Source: DATJGR01 sp963780795 (GTDB taxonomy: Bacteria > Pseudomonadota > Gammaproteobacteria > Pseudomonadales > Azotimanducaceae). From it: a stretch of 64,000 nt of DNA. The position numbers and the translations under genes were made by a program. The notes beneath the pieces were generated by a model. That model saw nothing but the letters and a program-made list of their open reading frames with translations. It did no database searches and was not told the DNA's origin. The stretch covers positions 351,097 through 415,096 of the forward strand of contig CAWADH010000014.1 of NCBI GenBank assembly GCA_963780795.1, written 5' to 3'. This document shows, piece after piece, positions 34,594 through 42,841 of the stretch. Numbering within the stretch: position 1 is the stretch's first letter; each line of letters begins with the position of its first letter.

Positions 34594-35127
34594 TCACCGT
34601 TCGTTGAAGCGCGGAATCAGCTCGACGAAGTTGCACGGTTTGAAGTTCACGTCGAGCTGATTGTGCAGGATGCGCTTCCACGCGGTCTGGCACGCGTTCT
34701 TCGAGCCGGGCATGCAGAACACCAGCGTACCGTTGCTCAAACCGCCGAGCGCGCGCGACTGGATGGTCGATGAGCCGATTTCTTCGAACGACACCTGCCG
34801 GAACAGTTCGCCGAAACCTTCGATGGTTTTTTCGAGCAGCGGCGCGATCGCTTCCGGCGTGCTGTCGCGGCCGGTGAAGCCGGTGCCGCCGGTGGTGAGA
34901 ATGACGTCGACGTTCGGCTCCGCGATCCAGTGCGAGACGACCGCGCGGATCTGGAAGCGATCGTCTTTCACCAGCGCGCGATCGGCGAGTCGATGACCGT
35001 CGGCCGTAAGCATCTCGATCAACAGCGCGCCGGACGTGTCCTGCGCCAACGTGCGCGTGTCCGAAACGGTGAGCACGGCGCAGTTCAAGGAATGCACAGC
35101 GGAAGCGGGCGTTTTGGATGCGGTCAT
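34594..35127 (-). CDS. moaB: Molybdenum cofactor biosynthesis protein MoaB
   Basis: 177 residues of the MoaB/MogA fold: LNCAVLTVSDTRTLAQDTSG, then VILTTGGTGFTGRDSTPEAI (the TTGGTGxxxRDxTPEA molybdopterin-binding signature) and FCMPGSKNACQTAW. It acts in molybdopterin adenylylation, or is a paralogue of uncertain role as in E. coli. ATG 35127 is chosen over one 27 bp upstream because homology begins near LNCAVLTV. No other moa genes are nearby. Divergent from the carboxylase gene. Confidence 0.93.
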   Translation of the reverse strand: MTASKTPASAVHSLNCAVLTVSDTRTLAQDTSGALLIEMLTADGHRLADRALVKDDRFQIRAVVSHWIAEPNVDVILTTGGTGFTGRDSTPEAIAPLLEKTIEGFGELFRQVSFEEIGSSTIQSRALGGLSNGTLVFCMPGSKNACQTAWKRILHNQLDVNFKPCNFVELIPRFNER

Positions 35128-35233
35128 GGGATGCTCGGCATGTTTGCGGAACACACTTCACTTACATTAGAGTACGCGGCCAAATTCTACATACATTTCA
35201 ACGGCTTTTGCGCCGGGGACAAATCTCTCTCTG

Positions 35234-38200
35234 ATGGATAACCAGCTTGCCGAAGGTGATCGGCTGTTTCTCATTGCTGAGAGCCTGGCGCAGGATTTCT
35301 CACTGTTTCCGTCCAGCGGTTCGACCGGCATCGAACATCACGTTCGGGGTCTGTTGTCGCGCGCGCAGATCGCGCGTCAGCTCGAACTGCTGAACAACCT
35401 CGACATCGATTCGTACATCGAGTCGGTAGTAGCGAAGGCGGAAGACCCGGGTCGCGTCGACGCGCCGAGCGTCATACGGCAACTGGGTTCGAAGCTTCAC
35501 GACGAGCGCATCGACGGACCGTTCTATTCGGCGATGCTCGACATGGACTTCGACGGCGAGAGCCGCACCATCGCCTTCATCGCGCAGGACCGTTCGGTGA
35601 AGAACGGCGTGTGGATGCCGCAGCATCACCTCATGGCCGCCGAACTGGTCGGCGAGTGTTCGAAGCGCAACATCGCGATCGTCAGCCTGATGGACACCCC
35701 CGGCGCCGATGCGGAGGAAGCCGCCAACAAGGCGAATCAGGCGCACAGCATCTCGCGGTTGATTGCCGAGATGTGCAACGTCGACGTGCCGAACATCGGC
35801 ATCGTGTTCGGGCTCGGCTACTCGGGCGGTGCGATCCCGCTCGCCGCCAGCAATCTGATCCTGTCGGTGCGCGACGGCGTGTTCAGCACGATCCAGCCGA
35901 AAGGTCTCGCCAACATCGCGCGCCGCCTGAACCTGTCGTGGCAGGAGTGCGCCAAGTACGTTGGTCTGTCGCCATACGAGCTGTACGCGCAGGGCAATAT
36001 CGACGGCGTCATCGACTACGCGCCGGGCGAGGGCGACGACAAGCTCGAGAACCTGCGCCTCGCGATCGTCACCGGCATCGACTCGATCGAGGACAGCACC
36101 AAGCAGTTCGTCGCCGAGAACCCGTACATCCTCGATCACTACCGGCACAATCTGGAGCGGTATCTGAAGCCGTCGAAGCGGCTGGTGGCGATGGAATCGC
36201 GCGCCTTGCTGCGACTGTCGAAGACGCCCACCGAATACACGAACGTGTTCGGCGTGGCTTACCGCTACCTGCGTTACCTCGGCACCCGCAAGCGCATCAA
36301 GGCGACCACCACCAAACAGTACGGTCGCCTGTCGGCGCAGGAATTACCCAAGGGCGAACTGTCCGAACGCTCCGATCGCGAGCGACGGCAAACCTTCCTG
36401 AAGTGGCTGCAGGATCCCGAAAAAGTGATCTACGACGACGCGCTGGCGAAGGCGTGGCGCAGCTACAACGAAAAGAAACAGGCGATGGACGACGAACGGG
36501 GCCGCATCGCGCAGCTGCTGTTCGGCGAACCGCGCAAGAACTACGAAGACGCCCGCGCCAACCTGCTCACCAGCGTGAGTATGTATCTGTACAACCGCTG
36601 GAAAAGCGAGGCGCAGGGCAACCTCAAGGCGCTGATCCAGTTCCTGCGCGATCACGCCGACTCGCGCCAGCTGCTGCGCATCAGCGAGATTAAAGAGCCG
36701 CGAACCTTTGCCGAAGCGTTGGCGGCCGACCGCGTGCTGGGGCCGCTGTTCCGCGAGCGCTTCAGCCACGAAGGCAAGAAGCTGCTGAACATCCGCGGCC
36801 TGCGCGACAAATCCGACAGCTACCTGCGGCACCAGCTGACGGCCGAGATCAACCTCGCGCTCACCGACGAGCGTTTATCCGACCTCATCGACGACACGCT
36901 GCTGTCGACGCGCGTGAAGACGATGCTGGCGGAACGCCGCAGCGACGTCGCGATCAACCGGCAGATTCTCGACGACCGCTACTCGTCGCATCTGGGCGGG
37001 CAGGAGGTGGTGCCGTCCAATGCGCAGCCGCGCGACGTCACCGTGCTCGACGTGCTGGTCGACGACGCGCTGCGCGAAGACTTCGTCACCGAGTGCGAGA
37101 ACCTGTTGCTGTTCGATTCGGTGTACGACCAGATCATCGAGCACCTCGACACAATCGCCGAGGAAGCCGAATCCACCCGTGCATTGTCGAAGCGCACCAT
37201 CACGAAGTTGCTGGACACGACGCTCGCGCAAGCCGCGCGCGCGGCGGTGAACGGCAACGCCGGAACAGCGTCGGGCGAGGCTATCGTCGAGCGCTTGCGC
37301 GGTCAGTTCTTCCGCTGGTTCCTGCGCGTGGCCGATACGCCGCGCAGCACCGACTTTTTCCGCGCGGTGGAGGAGTGGAAGAAGACCAGCTTCCCGCACC
37401 TATCGGATACGCTGTTCGTCGTCGTGACGTTCCTGTTCGAGCGCCTGCTCGGCATGCATCTGCAGTCGGAGAAAGACCGCCGTCGATACGACGGCCGCAT
37501 CTCGCCGCGGGCGATCGGTCGTCGCAAAGACTTCTGGAACCGCCTGACCATCGCGTATCGCGATCTGCGCATTCAGGAAGTGGTCGAGGAATACAAAGGA
37601 CGAAAAGCCACCGGCTACCGCGCGTTGATCGACACCTTCTTCACCGACTTCGAAGAACTTTACAGCGACCTCCTCAGCTCCGATCCCTGCGAATTCCCCG
37701 GCTTTCGAATCTCCATCGAAAGCGCGCTCAAAGCCAAGATTCCTCCGTGCGGCATCGTCACCGGCATCGGCACGTTCAATGACGGCGCGGGTGGGATTCG
37801 CGTCGGCGCGGTGATCTCGAACATCGATTTCCAGGCCGGCGCGTTCGACATGGCGAGCGCGGAGAAATTCTGCAAGTTGCTCGTCGACTGTGCGGAACGG
37901 CAACTGCCGGTGATCGGTTTCATCTCGTCGGGCGGTATGCAGACGAAAGAAGGGGCGGGCGCACTGTTCTCGATGGCGGCGGTGAACGATCGCATCACCC
38001 GCTTCGTGCGCGACTCCGAACTGCCGGTGATCATGTTCGGTTTCGGCGACTGCACCGGTGGCGCGCAGGCGAGCTTCGTCACGCATCCGCTCGCGCAGAC
38101 GTACTACTTCAGCGGCACCAACATGCCGTTCGCCGGACAGATCGTGGTGCAGTCGAACCTCCCCTCGACGTCGACGTTGTCGAATTATCTGTCGGTGGTG

Positions 38201-40147
38201 CCCGGTGCGATGCAGGGTCTGGTGCGACACCCGTTCTTCGACGATCTCGACGACCGGTTGCGCAAGATCGACCCGGAAATTCCGCTGCCGACTGAGACAG
38301 CGGTCGAAGTGGTGCATCGCGTGATGCTCGGCTCGCTGTCGATGGAGCGGCCGCAGCTCGGCGGGCGGCGGCCGAAATTCCGCGATCGCGATCTGGTCCG
38401 CCCGGTGCAGCGCGTGCTGATCCACGCACGCGGTTGCACGGCGGTGAAACTGATCCGCGTCGCGCAACGCAACGGCATCGAAGTGGTGCTGGTTCAGTCC
38501 GACCCCGACATGGATTCGGCGTCGGTCGACATGCTCACCGAGCGCGACCGCGTCGTCTGCATTGGCGGCAACACGCCGGATGAGAGCTATCTGAACGCGA
38601 TGAGCGTCCTGCGCGTGGCCGAACACGAACGCGTCGACTCGCTGCACCCCGGTATCGGCTTTCTATCGGAGAACTCGAGCTTCGCCGAGTTGTGCCGCAG
38701 CCACGGCATCAACTTCATCGGACCGCCGGTTGCGAGCATGGAGGCGATGGGTAACAAGTCGAACGCGATCAACACCGCATTGCGGCTCGACGTGCCCGTT
38801 GTACCGGGAAGCCACGGCATTCTGACGAACGTCGAACGCGCCGCAGAGGTTGCCAATCAGATCGGTTATCCGGTGCTGATCAAGGCGGTGCACGGCGGCG
38901 GCGGTAAAGGCATCCAGGTCGTGGATACGCCTGACGACTTTCATGAGACGTTCCATCGCGTGACGGTGGAAGCGCGCGCCGCCTTCGGCAACGGCGACGT
39001 ATACCTCGAAAAATACGTCACGTCGCTGCGCCACATCGAGGCGCAATTGCTGCGCGACGTTCACGGCAACAGCAAGGTGCTCGGTTTGCGCGACTGCAGC
39101 GTGCAGCGCGACAAACAGAAGATCTTCGAAGAATCCGATTCGACTATGCTGCCCGACAACCTGCGCCAGGCGGTGCTGCAGTACACCGCGGCGATCGCCG
39201 ACGAAGTCGGCTACGTCGGCGCTGGCACCGTCGAGTTCATCTTCGATCTGAAATCGAACGCCGTGTACTTCATGGAGATGAATACGCGGCTGCAGGTGGA
39301 GCACCCGGTAACCGAACTGGTCTCCGGCGTCGACATCGTCGGCGAACAGTTCCGCATTGCGTCCGGTGACAGCATTGCGAAGCTGGAAATCGGACACCAC
39401 GGTTACGCGATCGAAGCGCGCATCAATGCGGAACGCATCGTGATCGGCGCGGGCGGCAAGCTGCAGTTCCGTCCCGATCCGGGCCAGATCCAGCAGTGCG
39501 ATCTGCCGCAGGAAGAAGGCATCGAAATCATTGCCACCGCCGGCCCCGGCAAGTTCGTTTCGCCGTATTACGACAGCATGGTGGCGCAGGTGATCGCGCA
39601 CGGCAGCAACCGGCTCGATACGATCGACAAGCTGCTCAACTATCTCGGTCGCGTGCGCATTTCCGGTATCTGCACGAACATCTCGCTGCTGAAGATGATT
39701 CTCTCGGACGCGGTATTCCGCGACGGCGTTTACGACACGAACTTCCTGCCGCAATTCCTCGCGCGCATCGACGCGAACGCGTTGATCCGTCAGATCGACG
39801 ATGCGGCCGGCAAATCGAGCGCGGGCATCGACCGCAACGCGATCAAGATCGACGGCAGCGACGAACTGAAAGTGCTGTCGCCGTCGACCGGTATCTTCTA
39901 CATCACGCCGACGCCGACCGAACCCGAGTTCGTCGCGGTTGGCGACCGCATCCGCGTGAACGACACGTTGTGTCAGCTCGAAGCGATGAAGATCTTCACG
40001 CCGCTCGCGTTGAAAGACTTCAACAACGGCGACGAGGAGTTGTATCCATCGGCGCAGCGCTACGAAGTGACGCGCATCAACAACACCAGCGGTCAGCAGG
40101 TGAACGTCGGCGATCTGCTGTTCGTGGTGAAACCGGTCGCAGGTTAG
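35234..40147 (+). CDS. Single-chain acyl-CoA carboxylase (CT-alpha / CT-beta / BC / BCCP fusion)
   Basis: 1,637 residues. Order: an AccA-like carboxyltransferase half (MDTPGADAEEAANKANQAHS near 153, GYSGGAIPLAAS near 200); a roughly 500-residue helical region without a recognised motif; an AccD-like half (GTFNDGAGGIRVGAVI near 846, FISSGGMQTKEGAGALFS near 896). Biotin carboxylase follows from about 1060 (HGGGGKGIQVV near 1220, MNTRLQVEHPVTELVSGVD near 1350), and a biotinyl domain with EAMKIF, Lys1586 being the expected biotin site. It should carboxylate an acyl-CoA using bicarbonate and ATP; the substrate cannot be assigned. The alpha half comes before the beta half, the reverse of eukaryotic ACC. 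A usual AccD zinc finger was not seen. Confidence 0.88.
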   Translation: MDNQLAEGDRLFLIAESLAQDFSLFPSSGSTGIEHHVRGLLSRAQIARQLELLNNLDIDSYIESVVAKAEDPGRVDAPSVIRQLGSKLHDERIDGPFYSAMLDMDFDGESRTIAFIAQDRSVKNGVWMPQHHLMAAELVGECSKRNIAIVSLMDTPGADAEEAANKANQAHSISRLIAEMCNVDVPNIGIVFGLGYSGGAIPLAASNLILSVRDGVFSTIQPKGLANIARRLNLSWQECAKYVGLSPYELYAQGNIDGVIDYAPGEGDDKLENLRLAIVTGIDSIEDSTKQFVAENPYILDHYRHNLERYLKPSKRLVAMESRALLRLSKTPTEYTNVFGVAYRYLRYLGTRKRIKATTTKQYGRLSAQELPKGELSERSDRERRQTFLKWLQDPEKVIYDDALAKAWRSYNEKKQAMDDERGRIAQLLFGEPRKNYEDARANLLTSVSMYLYNRWKSEAQGNLKALIQFLRDHADSRQLLRISEIKEPRTFAEALAADRVLGPLFRERFSHEGKKLLNIRGLRDKSDSYLRHQLTAEINLALTDERLSDLIDDTLLSTRVKTMLAERRSDVAINRQILDDRYSSHLGGQEVVPSNAQPRDVTVLDVLVDDALREDFVTECENLLLFDSVYDQIIEHLDTIAEEAESTRALSKRTITKLLDTTLAQAARAAVNGNAGTASGEAIVERLRGQFFRWFLRVADTPRSTDFFRAVEEWKKTSFPHLSDTLFVVVTFLFERLLGMHLQSEKDRRRYDGRISPRAIGRRKDFWNRLTIAYRDLRIQEVVEEYKGRKATGYRALIDTFFTDFEELYSDLLSSDPCEFPGFRISIESALKAKIPPCGIVTGIGTFNDGAGGIRVGAVISNIDFQAGAFDMASAEKFCKLLVDCAERQLPVIGFISSGGMQTKEGAGALFSMAAVNDRITRFVRDSELPVIMFGFGDCTGGAQASFVTHPLAQTYYFSGTNMPFAGQIVVQSNLPSTSTLSNYLSVVPGAMQGLVRHPFFDDLDDRLRKIDPEIPLPTETAVEVVHRVMLGSLSMERPQLGGRRPKFRDRDLVRPVQRVLIHARGCTAVKLIRVAQRNGIEVVLVQSDPDMDSASVDMLTERDRVVCIGGNTPDESYLNAMSVLRVAEHERVDSLHPGIGFLSENSSFAELCRSHGINFIGPPVASMEAMGNKSNAINTALRLDVPVVPGSHGILTNVERAAEVANQIGYPVLIKAVHGGGGKGIQVVDTPDDFHETFHRVTVEARAAFGNGDVYLEKYVTSLRHIEAQLLRDVHGNSKVLGLRDCSVQRDKQKIFEESDSTMLPDNLRQAVLQYTAAIADEVGYVGAGTVEFIFDLKSNAVYFMEMNTRLQVEHPVTELVSGVDIVGEQFRIASGDSIAKLEIGHHGYAIEARINAERIVIGAGGKLQFRPDPGQIQQCDLPQEEGIEIIATAGPGKFVSPYYDSMVAQVIAHGSNRLDTIDKLLNYLGRVRISGICTNISLLKMILSDAVFRDGVYDTNFLPQFLARIDANALIRQIDDAAGKSSAGIDRNAIKIDGSDELKVLSPSTGIFYITPTPTEPEFVAVGDRIRVNDTLCQLEAMKIFTPLALKDFNNGDEELYPSAQRYEVTRINNTSGQQVNVGDLLFVVKPVAG

Positions 40148-40890
40148 ATCGCGACCAGGAGCGCGTACGCGCCGTCGCCGACGCAGTAGGCGCCGATCCC
40201 GAGGATCACCCAGCGGCTGACGCGGCGGAACTGGCGGTCGTCGCCGAAGCGATCGAGCAGTCGCGTGCCGAGGCGTGTTCCCAACACGGCGGCGCCGACC
40301 GACAGGGCGAGGAACAGCGGATCGACTCCGTCGCCGCTCACGCCCACCACACCGCCGTAGTAGACCAACTTCAGCATGTGGCCGATCGTCTGCGTCAACG
40401 CCTTGTTCGCGACTACCTGATAGCGGTCGAGCCTGGCGTGCAGATAGAAGAAGTCGAGCAGCGGACCGGACGCGCCGGCGAACAGCTGCGCTGCAGTCAC
40501 CGAAGTACCGCAGACGACCGCGGTCGTTGGATGCGTCACGTCGAGACCGTTCAACTTCGGCACCACGAGCGCAACCCACGGCAGCGAGCCGATCGCGATC
40601 ATCACCCAGTGCACGTTCGGCAGAAACGCGATGCTCGCGAACGCAGCAAACGAGATCGCGGCGCCGGCCAGGTACGGCGGCAGGATTTTCCACGCGAGAT
40701 GCCGTCGCAGCAGCCAGGCGCGAGAACCGTTGGCGGTTCCCTGAACGACGCCGTGGATGATCATCGCGGCGGCGACGGATTTGAGCGACACGAGCAGCGC
40801 CATCAGCAGAATGCCGCCGGCCATTCCGAGCACGCCCGACAACATGCTGGTCAGCACGACGGCAACTACGATGACGATTTCGATCAACAT
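40144..40890 (-). CDS. TauE/SafE-family membrane transporter
   Basis: 248 residues with about eight hydrophobic helices. MLSGVLGMAGGILLMALLV is the TauE repeat with its GxxGxGGG-like turn, and HGVVQGTANGSRAWLLRRH follows. The second repeat begins near VVCGTSVTAAQLFAGASGP. TauE/SafE proteins export sulfite, sulfonates or other small anions. No sulfur genes are adjacent, so the substrate is open. Its stop overlaps that of the convergent carboxylase by 4 bp; it is divergent from a LysR gene, a likely regulator. Confidence 0.87.
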   Translation of the reverse strand: MLIEIVIVVAVVLTSMLSGVLGMAGGILLMALLVSLKSVAAAMIIHGVVQGTANGSRAWLLRRHLAWKILPPYLAGAAISFAAFASIAFLPNVHWVMIAIGSLPWVALVVPKLNGLDVTHPTTAVVCGTSVTAAQLFAGASGPLLDFFYLHARLDRYQVVANKALTQTIGHMLKLVYYGGVVGVSGDGVDPLFLALSVGAAVLGTRLGTRLLDRFGDDRQFRRVSRWVILGIGAYCVGDGAYALLVAI

Positions 40891-40956
40891 TCTCTGTCTC
40901 GCCTCGAACTGGCGCGCGGCAGTGTCACCGAGTTAGATCGATGAAAAAAGCGAATG

Positions 40957-40986
40957 CCCGGAATATGATGCTTACTCACCCGGAAT
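40957..40986. repeat. Direct repeat at the LysR gene start
   Basis: CCCGGAAT occurs at 40957-40964 and again at 40979-40986, 22 bp apart (two helical turns). The second copy overlaps the LysR ATG. This could be a binding site for the regulator in the 94-bp tauE-lysR divergent region; no clear T-N11-A LysR box was fixed. Confidence 0.3.
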
Positions 40987-41851
40987 GTATGCCGCGATGA
41001 TCGAGAACCTGGAAACGTTGGTCACACTGTCGAAGACCGGCACGATGATGGAAACCAGCACGGTGCTGAAGATCTCGCAGTCGGCCGTCAGCAAACGCAT
41101 CGCGGCGCTCGAGCGCTACTACGACCGCGCACTGATCGAGCGTCACGGTCGGCGAGTGGTACTCACCCATCACGGCACGCGGCTGGTCGAGAAGGTGACG
41201 CCGCTGATCTCGGAGCTGCGCAGCGTGTTCCTCGAGGACAACGCGCTGCAGAAGGGCAAGATCATCATCGGCGTGTCGGAAGCGATTCTCGCGAGCTGGG
41301 GGCCACGCGTGTTCGCTACGGTGCAGCAGGAACTTCCGGAGGTGGAGTTCACGTTTCATGCGCAGCGCTCGCCGATCGTGCTCGACCGGATCCGCTCCGG
41401 CGAATACATGGTCGGCATCTGCACCGGCTCTGCCGATTCGGAGACCGACCTGCAGAGCGAAGTGCTGCGGCTGGAGCCGATGGTGATCGTGCCGTCGGCG
41501 TTGACGAGCATCGACTATCGCGTCGGCGACGAACTGTCGGTGATCACCATCGAATCGCGTTCGGGCGCGTGGCAATCGATCGAAGACGACATGCGCCGTC
41601 TGCGGCTGCACCGTTCCACGTCACTCGAGTCGTTCTTCACGGTGGCCCAGATGGCGCTGGCAGGCTTCGGTCACGGCCTGATTCCACAGGGCGTTGCGCG
41701 AACGCTCGGCGTGCCGGACGAGAAAGTGATACCGCTCGGCGACAGCGGTCTCAACCGTCCGGTGCGGTTCGTCGCGCGCAAGTCGATGTTCTCGCGTCCG
41801 CTGGTGCAGAGCTTCTATCAGTCGATGCTGAACCAGGCCCGGTCCTTCTGA
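40985..41851 (+). CDS. LysR-family transcriptional regulator
   Basis: 288 residues. N-terminal winged helix: IENLETLVTLSKTGTMMETSTVL, then KISQSAVSKRIAALERYYDRALIER, the usual LysR recognition helix. A substrate-binding domain follows: GKIIIGVSEAILASWGPRVFATVQQELPEVEF. Effector unknown. ATG 40985 is the first start; ATG 40997 (MIENLETL) is equally possible. It probably regulates the divergent tauE-like gene, itself, or the following GST-like gene 68 bp downstream. Confidence 0.88.
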   Translation: MYAAMIENLETLVTLSKTGTMMETSTVLKISQSAVSKRIAALERYYDRALIERHGRRVVLTHHGTRLVEKVTPLISELRSVFLEDNALQKGKIIIGVSEAILASWGPRVFATVQQELPEVEFTFHAQRSPIVLDRIRSGEYMVGICTGSADSETDLQSEVLRLEPMVIVPSALTSIDYRVGDELSVITIESRSGAWQSIEDDMRRLRLHRSTSLESFFTVAQMALAGFGHGLIPQGVARTLGVPDEKVIPLGDSGLNRPVRFVARKSMFSRPLVQSFYQSMLNQARSF

Positions 41852-41919
41852 CGGTCTCCTTGCGCTCGCGTCGCCGCGGCAGGTAGTGTCGGCCTCTTCT
41901 ATGGGGAGATCATTCGAAG

Positions 41920-42841
41920 ATGAGCGACATCATCCTGCACCACTACGCGGGCTCACTGTTCTCGGAGAAGATCCGGCTGCTTCTCGGCTACCTGAAGTTG
42001 CCTTGGAAATCAGTCGTGACGGCGCCGATCATGCCGCGGCCGCTGCTCATGCCGCTGACGGGCGGCTACCGCCGCACACCGAACATGCAGCAGGGCGCCG
42101 ACGTGTGGTGCGACAGCAAGATCATCGCGCGAACGGTTGGCCGACATAGCCGGCGACACCTCTCTGCACAGCGGCTTCGTGTCGGATCGTGTGGCGGAGT
42201 GGGCCGACAGCCATCTGTTCCGAGTCGTGGTGGCAGTGACGTTCCAGCCGCGCGCCGCCGGCGCGGCGATGAGCACGCTGTCGTCTACTCAGATCGAAGC
42301 GTTCATGAAAGACCGCGCGGAGCTGACTAAAGGCGCGCCGATCGTAACGATGCCGCCGGAGGTGGCGGAAGCGCATCTCGCGCTGTACCTCGGTGAACTC
42401 GACGGCGCATTCAAGGCGCCGTTCCTGTTCGGAAACAAGCCGCAGATCGCGGATTTTTCGGTGTATCACTGCCTCTGGCTGGTCGCCAACAATCCTACGA
42501 TGGCGCAGCTGCTCGAGCCGTATCCGAACGTCACCGCCTGGCGCGCCCGGATGGCCGCGTTCGGTCACGGCAAGGTCACCGAAATAACCGCCGAAGAGGC
42601 GCTCGCGATCGGCACGAAAGCGACGCCGATGCCGATCCCGAAAACGGCGAGCCGACTGCCGGAAGGCTTTGTGCTCGGTCAGCAGGCATCCGTTGCGCCG
42701 ACTGATTACGGCATGGCGTTTCCGGTAAGCGGCGAACTGGTGATCTGTTCCGCGCACGAATACGCGTTGCGCCGGCGCGATCCGGCCGCCGGCGAAATCG
42801 TCGTGCACTTTCCGCGGCAGGGCTTCGCGCTAACGCGATGA
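41920..42841 (+). pseudogene. Glutathione S-transferase-like gene, single frameshift
   Basis: Two frames join into one GST-like protein of about 306 residues. The first (41920 to about 42132) gives the thioredoxin-fold half: IILHHYAGSLFSEKIRLLLGYLKLPWKSV, then RRTPNMQQGADVWCDSKIIART. The second continues LADIAGDTSLHSGF and the C-terminal helical half (KAPFLFGNKPQIADFSVYHCLWL), then an extra C-terminal segment. Removing one base near 42131-42135 (ACGGTTGGCC) restores the frame. This is either a recent pseudogene or a sequencing error. GSTs conjugate glutathione to electrophiles. ATG 41920 has GAAG upstream; the stop overlaps the next gene's ATG as ATGA. Confidence 0.75.

Noticed and set aside
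38663..40693. A 676-codon open frame antisense to the carboxylase biotin domains
   Set aside because: It mirrors the codon-position GC bias of the real gene, has no recognisable domain and reads as Arg/Asp/His-rich low-complexity sequence. The plus-strand product is unmistakable.
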